Origin: Nocardia seriolae NBRC 15557
GTDB lineage: Bacteria > Actinomycetota > Actinomycetes > Mycobacteriales > Mycobacteriaceae
Reading direction: 5' to 3'
NCBI RefSeq assembly: GCF_007990715.1
Contig: NZ_BJWY01000010.1
Coordinates: 1 to 64,000 of the forward strand
DNA length: 64,000 nt
Below the pieces are notes generated by a model, which saw only the letters and a list, made by a program, of their open reading frames with translations, was not told the origin of the DNA and did no database searches. Positions 16,408 through 25,376 of this stretch are shown here, piece by piece (position 1 is the stretch's first letter; every line of letters starts with the position of its first letter). Both the position numbers and the translations under genes were made by a program.

Positions 16408-17991
16408 GTGCCGTACGTTGTCACCCAATCCTGTTGCAGTGACGCCTCTTGCGTCTACGCCTGCCCGGTCAACTGCATCCACCCCACGCCGGACGAGCCG
16501 GACTTCCTGACCGCGGAGATGCTCTACGTCGACCCGCAGGCCTGCGTGGACTGCGGGGCCTGCGCCACCGCGTGCCCGGTGGACGCCATCACCTCGACGA
16601 AGAAGCTGACGGCAGAACAGCTTCCGTTCATCGAGATCAATGCCGACTTCTACCGGCAGGAGCGGCCGCGGCCGCTGCTGGCCCGGCCGGTGCCCGCGGC
16701 GGCGGTCAAGCCGGGGCGGGAACCGTTGCGGGTGGCCGTCATCGGGTCGGGGCCCTCGGCCATGTACGCGGCCGATGAATTGCTCACCCAGCCCGGTGTT
16801 TCGGTGACCGTGTTCGACAAGCTGACCCAGCCCTACGGCCTGGCTCGCTTCGGTGTCGCGCCCGATCACGTCAAGACCCGCAAGGTGGCCAACCTCTACG
16901 ACGTGATCTCCGCGCAGCCGGGATTCGGGTCGTATCTGAATGTGAATGTGGGCCAGCATATTTCGCATGATGAGCTGCTGGCGCACTTCCACGCGGTGAT
17001 CTACGCGGTGGGCGCCTCCTCGGACCGCAAGCTCGGGATTCCGGGGGAGGGGCTGCCCGGCAGTGTCTCCGCCACCGACTTCGTGGCCTGGTACAACGGG
17101 CATCCGGAGCAGGCGGGGCGGCACTTCGACCTGTCGTCGCGGCGCGCGGTGATCGTGGGCAACGGCAATGTGGCGCTGGACGTGGCGCGCATTCTGACCA
17201 TCGATCCGGAACTACTGGCCGGGACCGAGGTCTCGCAGCGGGCGCTGACGGCACTGCGGCGCAGCAATATCGAGGAAGTCGTGATCCTGGGGCGGCGTGG
17301 GCCGGCCGAATCCGCCTTCACCGTGCCGGAATTCGTGGACCTGCTGGGCGCTGATGTCGACATCGTGGTGGAGGGTGAGATTCCCGAACCGGTCGAGGGC
17401 ATGTCGCAGAAGGTCGAGCACAAGCTGAAGCTGTTGCGCGGCTTGGCACAACGGCCGGTCGGCGGGCGCAAGCGCATCGTGTTGCGGTACCTGTCCGCGC
17501 CGGTGGCCATTGCCGGGGTGGATCGGGTGACCGGGGTCGAGGTGGTGCGCAACGAGCTCGTCACCGGCGACAACGGGGCCGTGCACGCGGTGCCGACCGA
17601 GGATGTCGAGACTTTCGACGCCGGGCTGGTGCTGACCTCGGTCGGATACCGGGGCGTGGCGCTGCCGGGGCTGCCGTTCGACGAGCGGGCCGGGATCATT
17701 CCGAATGCCGACGGCCGGGTGACCGAGGAGTCCGGCGGCGCGGTGGTGTCGGGTGCCTATGTCACCGGATGGATCAAGCGCGGGCCGACCGGATTCATCG
17801 GGACCAACAAGTCGTGTGCGCAGCAGACCGTGCGGCAGCTGGTGGATGACTTCAATGCCGGCCGGTTGGCCCAGCCTGCCCGTGGCGCAGGCGATTTCGA
17901 CCGACTGGTCGGTGAGCGGCAGCCGCACGCCATTCGCGGTGGCGCGGTCAACCGGCCCCGCCGCAGGCTCCCACTGCTGGTGCGTCGCTGA
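16408..17991 (+). CDS. fprB: ferredoxin-NADP(+) reductase with N-terminal ferredoxin domain (FprB-like)
   Basis: 527 residues from GTG 16408, behind GGAAGGGGA. The first 60 residues are a bacterial 3Fe-4S/4Fe-4S ferredoxin with Cys at about 9, 10, 15, 19 and 23 and a second set CVDCGACATACP at 46-56. An adrenodoxin-reductase-like flavoprotein follows: FAD motif VAVIGSGPSAMYAADEL near 113, YGLARFGVAPDH, NADP motif VIVGNGNVALDVARIL, and the C-terminal GWIKRGPTGFIGTNK. It moves electrons from NADPH through FAD to its own iron-sulfur clusters, as FprB (Rv0886) does. The close linkage implies it drives the upstream AurF-type oxygenase. Confidence 0.93.
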   Translation: MPYVVTQSCCSDASCVYACPVNCIHPTPDEPDFLTAEMLYVDPQACVDCGACATACPVDAITSTKKLTAEQLPFIEINADFYRQERPRPLLARPVPAAAVKPGREPLRVAVIGSGPSAMYAADELLTQPGVSVTVFDKLTQPYGLARFGVAPDHVKTRKVANLYDVISAQPGFGSYLNVNVGQHISHDELLAHFHAVIYAVGASSDRKLGIPGEGLPGSVSATDFVAWYNGHPEQAGRHFDLSSRRAVIVGNGNVALDVARILTIDPELLAGTEVSQRALTALRRSNIEEVVILGRRGPAESAFTVPEFVDLLGADVDIVVEGEIPEPVEGMSQKVEHKLKLLRGLAQRPVGGRKRIVLRYLSAPVAIAGVDRVTGVEVVRNELVTGDNGAVHAVPTEDVETFDAGLVLTSVGYRGVALPGLPFDERAGIIPNADGRVTEESGGAVVSGAYVTGWIKRGPTGFIGTNKSCAQQTVRQLVDDFNAGRLAQPARGAGDFDRLVGERQPHAIRGGAVNRPRRRLPLLVRR

Positions 17992-18020
17992 TCCAACCCC
18001 TTTCGGCGATGTCCACCCGA

Positions 18021-18056
18021 GGCCGTCGCACGCCGATTCCCGGGCGTGCGACGGCC
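18021..18056 (+). terminator. strong hairpin after fprB
   Basis: A perfect 14-bp stem, GGCCGTCGCACGCC (18021-18034) and GGCGTGCGACGGCC (18043-18056), with an 8-base loop, lies 30 bases after the fprB stop. No T-run follows, as is common for actinobacterial terminators. Confidence 0.7.
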
Positions 18057-18653
18057 TTCGCCATTTCCGGGATGACGGGGGCGGCGGGATCGCACTCTTG
18101 TGCCGGATCCGCTGACTTTTTGTGCCTGGCAACGTATCCGGCCGGGCTTCGGCTGCGAATCTTCGGGGCCCGGCGTGCGCGCCGTACCGATGATGTTGTG
18201 CGAGTTGTAATGCCGCGTTTGCTCGGAGCGACATCACCGGTAGTACAGAAGATTTCATCGCGAATCACGGACGGTGAAGCGGCCCGCGTGGGGTATTCCG
18301 GGGTAGCTACCGACCAGTGATCGGTAATTCCCCGCTCCGAACTGACGTTGCGGTTTTGTTTTCCGGACACTATTCGCCTACCGGTTGGTATGTATTTTTC
18401 GTTCGCTGAGCTGTAGCCATCGGGAAAGACTGTTCGGTTGTTTTTGTCTGGCAGTCGGATTCGATCTTGCTCGGGCGGTTGCCTGACCAGTAGATTCGCC
18501 ATCTTCGCTACTGGACGCGAAATCTTTTCTCCCGATTCGATATTCAAGTCCCGCAAACGCCAGCTAACCTGAACGCGCTGTTTGGAAAACGACCGCGACC
18601 ACATGGTTGGTACGCCTGTGGGGCCGTGGTCTCGGTGCGTTGACGGGATAGCG
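18057..18653. other. long AT-richer spacer, no gene seen
   Basis: About 600 bases between fprB and the second Hsp70-like gene. From about 18300 to 18560 it is clearly less GC-rich than its surroundings, with T-runs and a small palindrome GGTAGCTACC near 18302. It probably carries the promoter region of the long Hsp70-like gene. No open frame here looks coding. Confidence 0.5.
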
Positions 18654-21051
18654 ATGACAGTTGGCTTTGGCATGAGCATCGGTACAGTGAACTCCGTATG
18701 GGCGACCTCGGCCGGTGATCGGATCCGGCCCTCGGTGCGCGTTCGCCGCACGGCGGTCACCTTCGACAGCGCCGGCGGGCCACGAATCGGGGGGATTCCC
18801 CGGTTTGCGCCGGTCGTCACCGACTTCGCCGATCTCACGACCGAGCCGGACCCCGTGGTCATCGGCGGCCGCATCTGGTCCCCGGCGGACCTGGTGGCGG
18901 CCGTGGTGAACGGGCTCATCGAGTCGAACGCCCCCGAGGCTCCCGCCGTAACCACCTACCCCGCTTGCTATTCGGACAAACACGTCACGCGGTTGCGGCG
19001 GGCGCTGGACTGGTCCGGGGCGGCCGACGTCACCCTCATGCCCGAGCCGGTCGCCGCGGTGGAATGGCTCGACAATGAATACGGCATCTCCGAGGCCGGA
19101 CTGACGCTGGTCTACGACCTCGGCGGGAACAGCCTCGACCTCGCGGTGGTGCGCACCGAGGCCGACCGCCAGGAGCGGGGCATCCTCGGCCGCGCCGAAC
19201 GCTCACACGAATACGGCGGCCGCCCGCTCGGGACCCTGCTGGCGCGCTACGCCCGCAGCATCGCGCCCGGCGCGACGCAACCGGTGTCGGCCGTGGTGCC
19301 CGCCGCCGATACGAATCGGTTGCGCAGCTGGCACATTCGCAATTCACTACGGCAGGTGCGCTCCTGCGTGCACCGCGCCGGGCTGCACATGGAGGAGATC
19401 GATCGGGTGCTGCTCATCGGCGGCGCGGCGCGGCCCGCCGAGGTCGCGCGGGTGCTGGCCGACCTGGGCCGCCCGGTGATCATGTCGCCCGATCCGGCGC
19501 ACACCGTGGCCGTGGGCGCGGCCATCGCCGCCTTCCGCAGCATCGACAACGGCTCGGCCATCGCTCGCTACGCGCCCCGTGCGGCCGTGATCTCCGGTGC
19601 GGCAGTGGCTTCCGCGCTGGCCATGTCGGCGGCCACCGTGCTCGGCGGGCTGGTCGCCGGACCGCCCAATCTGAAGGCCGCCCCCGAACCGGCCGACCCG
19701 CCGGCGGGTGCGACCGCGCTCGGCACCGGCGATGTCATAGTCCTGGAGGACGCGGCCGCGCCGCCCGGCCGGGGATCCCACGCCATCGCCACGGTGGCCG
19801 CCGTCCGCGCCTACGCGCCCATCGCCCCCACCGTCACCCAGACCTGGGTCAAGGGCCGCCCCGTCGACACCACCAACGCGGGCACCCACTGCGAAACCCG
19901 CGCCTTCACCGACGGGGCCGTCACCTACGCCAACCCGGCCCAGTTCACCAACCCCCTGCCATTCCAGAACCCCGCCCTCAACGGCTGGACCGTCGGCCCC
20001 ATCACCGGCGGCACCCTCCCGGCCGTCAGCATTCCCGGTAACACCGCCCAGCCGATCTCCGGCACCCTCCCCGGCACGCCCCTGCCCGGGACCTCGCCCG
20101 GCACGACCCTGCCCGGAACCTTGCCCGGCACAACACAACCCGGTTCCGGTCTGCCGGGTGCGGGCCAACCCGCCGCAGGACAACCCGGCATGGGTCAGCC
20201 CGACGCGGGCCAGCCCGGCGGTGCACAACCGGGGGCGGGTCAGCCCGGCACGGGCACCGGCGACCCGGGCACCGGCCAACCCGGCGCGGCTCAGCCCGGC
20301 AGCACCGATCCGGGCGGAACGGCGGGCGGCGGCCAGCCCGGGTCCACCCCGGCCGACGGAACCCCGACAGGTGCCACCCCCGGAATCTCCACCCCGGGCA
20401 GCACAACCGGCGGAACCACCACGGGCGGAACGCCTTCGGCAGGCACCCCCGGCACCGGCTCCCCGGCCGGAGGCGCGGGCTCCACCCCCGGCGGCACCAC
20501 CGGCAACCCGGCCGGATCCAATACCGGCGGCTCCCCAGGCGCTTCCAACCCCGGCGGAGCCAACCCCGGCGGCTCGAACCCGGGTGGATCCAACGTCGGT
20601 GGTTCCAGCCCCGGTGGTTCGAACCCCGGCTGGTTCCAGCCCGGCTGGTTCCAGCCCGGCTGGTTCCAGCCCGGGTGGTTCGAACCCGGGTGGTTCCAGC
20701 CCGGCTGGTTCCAACCCCGGCGGCTCGAGCCCAGGTGGTTCCAGCCCCGGTGGTTCGAAGCCGGGTGGTTCCAACCCCGGCGGCGGAATCGGTTCCGGCG
20801 CAGCCTCTCCCGGCGGCTCGGGCGCAAGCTCCCCGGGCGGCGCGACCGGCGGTACCAACGGTGGCGGCTCCAGGGGCGGCGGCTCCGCACCCGGCGGAAT
20901 GGGCGGTGGCGGCATGAGCGGCGGCGGAGTGGGCGGCGGCGGCATGAGCGGCGGCGGAATGGGCGGCGGCGGAATGGGCGGTGGCGGTATGGGCGGTGGC
21001 GGCGGTGCGGGTGGCGGCGGCAACGGAGGTGGTTCCGGTGGCCACCGCTGA
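18654..21051 (+). CDS. membrane-anchored Hsp70-like ATPase with Gly/Pro-rich tail, frameshifted near the 3' end
   Basis: From ATG 18654. Residues 1-300 are an Hsp70-type ATPase domain: FGMSIGTVNSV as phosphate-1 loop with Ser for Asp, LTLVYDLGGNSLDLAVV near 155, RVLLIGGAARPAEVARVL near 254. One transmembrane helix follows at about 310-336 (AAVISGAAVASALAMSAATV). Beyond that comes about 460 residues of Pro/Gly/Gln/Thr repeats (LPGTxPGT, GQPGxGQPG, GGSNPGG, GGMGGGG). At about 20629 the GGSNPGG repeat shifts frame through one extra C. The uncorrected frame becomes Arg-rich and ends at 21116; the other frame keeps the Gly repeats and ends at 21051. I take the corrected end. Confidence 0.8.
20530..21045 (+). 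repeat. GGSNPGG / GGMGGGG coding repeats
   Basis: Tandem imperfect 15-base units encoding Gly-Gly-Ser-(Asn/Ser)-Pro run from about 20530 to 20790. From about 20895 to 21045, 15-21-base units encoding Gly-Gly-Gly-Met-Ser/Gly follow. They form the distal tail of the membrane-anchored Hsp70-like protein. They are prone to slippage, consistent with the one-base shift near 20629. Confidence 0.85.
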
Positions 21052-21742
21052 TCACCTACGACGCTGCACTTCTCGGCGGCCCTTGCGGTCCCGGAGCGGT
21101 CACCTCGGATCGGTGAAATCTCACCCGCCGATCTCGAGCCCTGCTCTGCCCGAAGGCCTTCCAGACTTGGCGGCCACAGCCGATGTGAACGGGTCCGAGT
21201 CGGCGGCCGACGGGACGGCGACGGGTGTCGATCTCGTGCGGCACTGCGTATCCCCGCGACCCTCGTGTTCCTCACGCGATCGCTTCGCACCGGCTGATTT
21301 CCGCCGATCGCCGGTGCGGTGGCCGGCTCGCGGGGCGGGCGATCCGCGCTCCGCGAGCCTGGCGGCGCTGGTTCTCGGCGGTCGGCTGCATTGTGCTGCG
21401 GTTGGGCGGAGGGATTGCGGGGGTCGGCTTTTCGGCTTGACCCGCGGCGGGCGTGATGTCCCACACGCCGGCGCGGGTGGCGGGGGAGACGGGGCGGTGG
21501 CGTCCCACCATTCGCCCTCTCCCCACGGCGACGCAGGTGGACGGCGGGACTGACCAACCCGCCCCACCTCGTCCCCGAACTCGAGCGAGGCCGGCAGCGG
21601 CCCGCTCCCATGGACCGGCGACAGGACGGCAGGGGACCTGCACCCCCTCGGCTTGTTGTCGAAAGTGACCGGCCCACCCCGCGTTTCCAGTGCCCGGACG
21701 CGTGGTGGGCCTGTCGCGAATCCTCGATGGACACAAAGCGAT
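21052..21742. other. non-coding or decayed region
   Basis: About 690 bases with no frame that reads like a real protein in either direction. A 9-bp inverted repeat (CGCACCGGC at 21286-21294 and GCCGGTGCG at 21310-21318) may be a terminator-like hairpin for the Hsp70-like gene. The adjoining SDR remnant suggests the whole stretch is decaying. Confidence 0.45.
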
Positions 21743-21937
21743 TCAGCGAGGGGTGAAGCCGCCGTCGATGGCCAGCGCCGGAACCTGGTGGCGCAGAACG
21801 TAATAGACCGCCGTCAGATTGAGCTCCAGATCGGCGCGCCAGCCGCCCTCGTCGATATCCTGCACCGCACCGAAGGCCCTGACCGCGCCCACGTTGTTGA
21901 AAGCCGCGTCCAGACGCCCAATTTCGTTGACATGTCA
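21743..21937 (-). pseudogene. SDR remnant with internal deletion
   Basis: The minus-strand frame ending in TGA at 21743 reads EIGRLDAAFNNVGAVRAF, then DIDEGGWRADLELNLTAVYY and VLRHQVPAL. It then jumps straight to AIDGGFTPR. The first part is the NNVG to helix-4 region of a short-chain dehydrogenase and the last nine residues are its typical C-terminus. The N-terminal cofactor domain and the catalytic Ser/Tyr/Lys region are missing. No start codon is usable. Confidence 0.7.
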
Positions 21938-22019
21938 TAGTCAACCTCGCGGGGGAAGTGGTCACTGGCGGGAAACGGCCGTCGCACTTGACGTATCAAC
22001 GACCTCGGGGATCTCCGGA

Positions 22020-22667
22020 TCAGCTGGGAGCCAGCAGATCCGGGAGCTCGTCGAGACCGTTGATGACGGTGGCGCGGGTGGCGTCGGGTAGTTCCGCGGT
22101 GAGGTAGCCCCAGGGGCCGCGGCGGATCAGTGCCGGCATCATGCCCGCCGCCAGGACGGGCAGGACGTCATTGTCGACGCGATCGCCGACGTAGCAGATC
22201 TCGGCCGGGGTGACGGCGGCCACCTCGGCGACCTTGGTGAAGAATTCCGGATCCGGCTTCTCCAGATCCCACTCGGCCGAGGTGAAGATGCCGTCCACCG
22301 GCAGGGTCATGCGCTCCAGGGCCGATTTCGCCTGTGGCGGTTGATTCCCGGCGATGATCACGGTGATGCCGCGGCGCCGGAGTTCGCCCAGGGCCCGCCG
22401 GACATCGGGGTAGAGGTCGTCGGCGTCGAAGTTGACGCGCAGGCTGCCGGGTTCCTCGGCGGCCCAGGCGATCTGCTCGGCCTCGATATCGATGCCCGGC
22501 CGCACCAGCTCGAACGCGTCGACGAGGGGGCGTCCGGTGGCCGCCATGCCGCCGATCACGCCCAGGAAGGCGAAGCGCGGGATGCCGAGCCGGTCGGCCC
22601 AGCGGCACCAGATGCGCGTCTCGTCGATCAGCGTCTCGCCCACATCGAAAACCGCAGCCTTGATCAT
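22020..22667 (-). CDS. HAD-family hydrolase
   Basis: 215 residues from ATG 22667. HAD motif I is AAVFDVGETLID (nucleophile Asp near 8, with Gly-Glu in place of Gly-Asp/Thr as in several subfamily members). Motif II is VIIAGNQPP, motif III the Lys in LEKPDPEFFTKV, and motif IV CYVGDRVDNDVLPVLAAGM. A helical cap lies between motifs I and II. Such enzymes are cytoplasmic phosphatases or dehalogenases on small metabolites; no specific substrate is evident. A membrane-protein gene lies 48 bases upstream on the same strand. Confidence 0.9.
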   Translation of the reverse strand: MIKAAVFDVGETLIDETRIWCRWADRLGIPRFAFLGVIGGMAATGRPLVDAFELVRPGIDIEAEQIAWAAEEPGSLRVNFDADDLYPDVRRALGELRRRGITVIIAGNQPPQAKSALERMTLPVDGIFTSAEWDLEKPDPEFFTKVAEVAAVTPAEICYVGDRVDNDVLPVLAAGMMPALIRRGPWGYLTAELPDATRATVINGLDELPDLLAPS

Positions 22668-22715
22668 TCGCCCAGCGTATCGGGCGCGCGGTCAGCGCCG
22701 TGCGGTGAGGAAGGC

Positions 22716-23282
22716 TCAGGGCTGTGCATTGATGAACCCGATGACGGTCGCGCCCCACCAGCAGATCTGCGACACCAGGCCGGTGGCCGCGCCCCAGGCC
22801 AGTAGACGCGGCGTCAGTGCGGTGTCGCCGCAGGCCCGCAGGCGGCGGTTGAGCGCGCCCGCCTGAATGCCGTTGAGGGTCAGCACGAGAACCAGCGCCA
22901 GCTTGGTGCGCGTCATGGTCGAGGCCAGATTCGGTTCCAGCACGCAGCCGCTGGCCACCAGCCCGGCCAGTCCGAGCCAGATCGGCACGTGCAGCGTGCT
23001 CACCGTGCGCAGTGTCTCGGTCAGCGTGAGACGTCCTGCGGCCCAGCGTAAGACGTAGGAATCGGCCATGAGCACGCCGCCGAATCCGATCACCAGCGAG
23101 ACGAGGTGGATGAACAGCCCGCCGGTGTGCACGGCCGGACTGGCGGAGACGTGGGCGGCGATCCAGACGGCCGCGGCGAGGGTGCCGGTGGCCAGCAGTG
23201 CGCAGGCGGACACGATTCCCCAGGAATGGTGCGGGATTCCCGCTGTCCCGATGCGGTACCGGGCACTGCTGGCCTGAATCAT
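22716..23282 (-). CDS. integral membrane protein behind an iron box
   Basis: 188 residues with about five transmembrane helices (SWGIVSACALLATGTLAAAVWIA, GLFIHLVSLVIGFGGVLMAD, VPIWLGLAGLVASGCVL, KLALVLVLTLNGIQAGAL, PRLLAWGAATGLVSQICWWG). Two conserved-looking His residues (HTGGLFIHL and TLHVP) sit at membrane faces and could bind heme or metal. I do not recognise a named family. An IdeR/DtxR-type iron box lies 14 bases upstream of the ATG, so expression is probably repressed by iron. That suggests a role in iron limitation, an inference from the site alone. Confidence 0.75.
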   Translation of the reverse strand: MIQASSARYRIGTAGIPHHSWGIVSACALLATGTLAAAVWIAAHVSASPAVHTGGLFIHLVSLVIGFGGVLMADSYVLRWAAGRLTLTETLRTVSTLHVPIWLGLAGLVASGCVLEPNLASTMTRTKLALVLVLTLNGIQAGALNRRLRACGDTALTPRLLAWGAATGLVSQICWWGATVIGFINAQP

Positions 23283-23295
23283 GGCGAGCCTTCTG

Positions 23296-23314
23296 TTAGG
23301 TAAGCAAAGCCTAA
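23296..23314. promoter_or_regulatory. IdeR/DtxR iron box
   Basis: TTAGGTAAGCAAAGCCTAA is a 19-bp site with perfect outer arms (TTAGG and CCTAA). It matches the actinobacterial iron-box consensus TTAGGTTAGGCTAACCTAA at 14 of 19 positions by eye. It sits just upstream of the minus-strand membrane-protein gene and about 160 bases upstream of the plus-strand CocE gene. Confidence 0.7.
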
Positions 23315-23471
23315 ATTACTAAGAAGGCGGCCACGGTGGCAAGTCGGCAACGAACTCCTCACGGACGGCATGGATCGGGCTGTGAGCAGCCACGAGGCCC
23401 AACGTGCGCAAAGTGTCCCAGACAGGGTACAATTGGTGCGGCACCGACATCGACGTCGCCGAAGGAACACG

Positions 23472-25376
23472 ATGGTCGAACCGTTGACCACCGCCCTGCC
23501 CGCCGAGATTCCGGCCCGACCGGACGCCCGCTTCGAAATCGGACCGGTTCGATATCCGAAGTTGTTCGCGCGCAATACGATTCCCATCACGCTGTCGGAC
23601 GGTGCGATCCTCTCCGCCGATATCCTGCGGCCGGGGGATGTCGGCGGGCCGACCGCCGAACCGCTGCCGGCGATCATCAATTTCACGCCCTACAACAAGA
23701 TGTTCAACCGCCACGGCATGCGGCTGCACAAGGCGGCGCGCCGGCTCGCGGGGCGGGTCCGCGCCTCGGATCGGACCCGGATGACCGCGCGGGACGTGGT
23801 GCGCACCCCCGCGGGCGGGGTGCTCGAGCCGTTCGCGATCAATCGCACCGCGGTGGCACGCGGGTACGTAGGTCTCATGGTCGATGTGCGCGGCACCGGA
23901 ACATCCACCGGCGCTTGGGATTTCTTCAGCCCACGGGAGCAGCTGGACTATGTCGAGGTGCTGGACTGGGTGCGCGAGCAGCCCTGGTGCAACGGCGACA
24001 TCGCCGTCATGGGCCTGTCCTACGGCGCGATCTCGGCCTTGCACACCGCGGCGCAGCGGCCGGAGGGCCTCAAGGTCGTCTTCGCCATCGAGGCCGGGGA
24101 GAATCCGCCGCGCGAACTCGGCCTGACCGGCGGTGCGCTCACCCCGGGCATGCTGGTGTGGATTCTGGGGGTCAACGGCGCCAAGTGGATTCCGGCGCTG
24201 CCCGGCCTGCTGCGGGAGGGCCTGGCCGGAAAGTTCCTGCGCGAGCGCCTCACTCAGCGCTCCGGCTGGACCGCGCACGCCCTGCGCATCGCTCTCGACG
24301 CCGATCACCCCGACGGATACCTCAACGCCATGTGGGCGAGCAAACTACCGCGCCTCGAGCAGATCGAGGTGCCCACCTGGATCCACGGGGGCTGGCACGA
24401 CGTCTACAACCGATCCAATTTCCGCATGTACGACCGGATTCCGGTGCCCGAGGGCGCGAAACAGGTGCTGGTCGACGATTCCTACCATCTGACCCCCGGT
24501 TCCGGTTTCGGGGATTCGGGCAGCCCGCAGGCGCTCGACGAACTGCAGACGGCCTTCTTCGATCGCTGGGTCAAGGGCATCGACAACGGCATCGATCGCT
24601 ACGGTCCGATCACCCTGCGCCGCCAGGGTGACGGCAACTGGCTCAGCCGCGATCGCTACCCGGCTCCCGACGCGCGGGTCCACCGGCTCTATCTGACGGG
24701 TGAGCGCACCGGAACCGCGATCCACGCGGGCACCGACGCCGGGCTGTCCGCGGAACCCTCCGAGGTCGACACCCGGCTGCCGCTGCCCGGCGGCCGGGTC
24801 AGCGCCGCCTCCGGCAACACCGCGGTCATGACCATGGGCATCAGCGTGTTGTTCGGCCCGGAGCACGGCAACGACGATCGCCGCAACGAGGCCACCGCCG
24901 TAACCTTCACCGGCCCACCGTTACCGGCCGACCTGGTGCTGTCCGGGCCGATGAATCTGCACCTGCGGGCGGAGGCGGCCGGTACCGACGCCTTCTGGTC
25001 GGTCACGGTCTGCGATGTCCATCCCGACGGCAGGTCGGTGCCGATCACCCGCGGCGCGCTGCTGTCGTCGCTGCGGTACACCGATACCGACGCCAGCGAC
25101 TACACCGACGGCGAACTGCTGTTCCCGGTGCACCCGCTGACCGCCGGCTCCGCCCGGCCGGTGGTGCCCGGTGAGCCGTTCGACATCGACATCGAGATCA
25201 GCCCGACCGAAGCGCTGGTGCGCGCCGGGCACCGGCTGCGAATCGCGGTGAGCCGCACCAGCTTCCCGCGACACCTCATCCCGCCGTGGCGCAGCCGTCG
25301 GATCACCGGTCAGACGGTCGTTCTCGATACCGAGTACCCGAGCTATCTCAGCTTCCGGGCGCGCCGGGAGGACTGA
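23472..25376 (+). CDS. CocE/NonD family hydrolase
   Basis: 634 residues from ATG 23472 (GAAGG upstream). It is an X-Pro dipeptidyl-peptidase/cocaine-esterase-type enzyme. The N-terminal alpha/beta hydrolase has IPITLSDGAILSADILRPGD, MVDVRGTGTSTGAWDFF and the nucleophile GLSYGAIS near residue 181. GWHDVYNRSNFRMYDRI carries the acid region, and the catalytic His lies in DDSYHLTPGSG. The C-terminal jelly-roll domain runs from about 430 (VHRLYLTG, VILSGPMNL-type strands, AGHRLRIAVSRTSFPRH). No signal peptide is seen. It hydrolyses esters or acyl-amino bonds of unknown identity. A close paralogue lies tail to tail downstream. Confidence 0.92.
   Translation: MVEPLTTALPAEIPARPDARFEIGPVRYPKLFARNTIPITLSDGAILSADILRPGDVGGPTAEPLPAIINFTPYNKMFNRHGMRLHKAARRLAGRVRASDRTRMTARDVVRTPAGGVLEPFAINRTAVARGYVGLMVDVRGTGTSTGAWDFFSPREQLDYVEVLDWVREQPWCNGDIAVMGLSYGAISALHTAAQRPEGLKVVFAIEAGENPPRELGLTGGALTPGMLVWILGVNGAKWIPALPGLLREGLAGKFLRERLTQRSGWTAHALRIALDADHPDGYLNAMWASKLPRLEQIEVPTWIHGGWHDVYNRSNFRMYDRIPVPEGAKQVLVDDSYHLTPGSGFGDSGSPQALDELQTAFFDRWVKGIDNGIDRYGPITLRRQGDGNWLSRDRYPAPDARVHRLYLTGERTGTAIHAGTDAGLSAEPSEVDTRLPLPGGRVSAASGNTAVMTMGISVLFGPEHGNDDRRNEATAVTFTGPPLPADLVLSGPMNLHLRAEAAGTDAFWSVTVCDVHPDGRSVPITRGALLSSLRYTDTDASDYTDGELLFPVHPLTAGSARPVVPGEPFDIDIEISPTEALVRAGHRLRIAVSRTSFPRHLIPPWRSRRITGQTVVLDTEYPSYLSFRARRED

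Noticed and set aside
15274-17124. 616-codon minus-strand frame over the AurF and fprB genes
   Set aside because: Antisense to two firmly identified genes and without motifs.
20530-21045. CRISPR-like direct repeats
   Set aside because: The repeats are short, adjacent, in-frame Gly/Pro codons with no unique spacers.
21121-21740. Possible small genes in the spacer after the Hsp70-like gene
   Set aside because: The frames are low in typical codon bias and show no motifs, signals or ribosome-binding sites.
19347-21965. 872-codon open frame on the minus strand opposite the Hsp70-like gene
   Set aside because: Its composition is Pro/Arg/Gly-rich in the pattern of the complementary repeat sequence. 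It has no domain similarity and lies opposite a well-supported gene.
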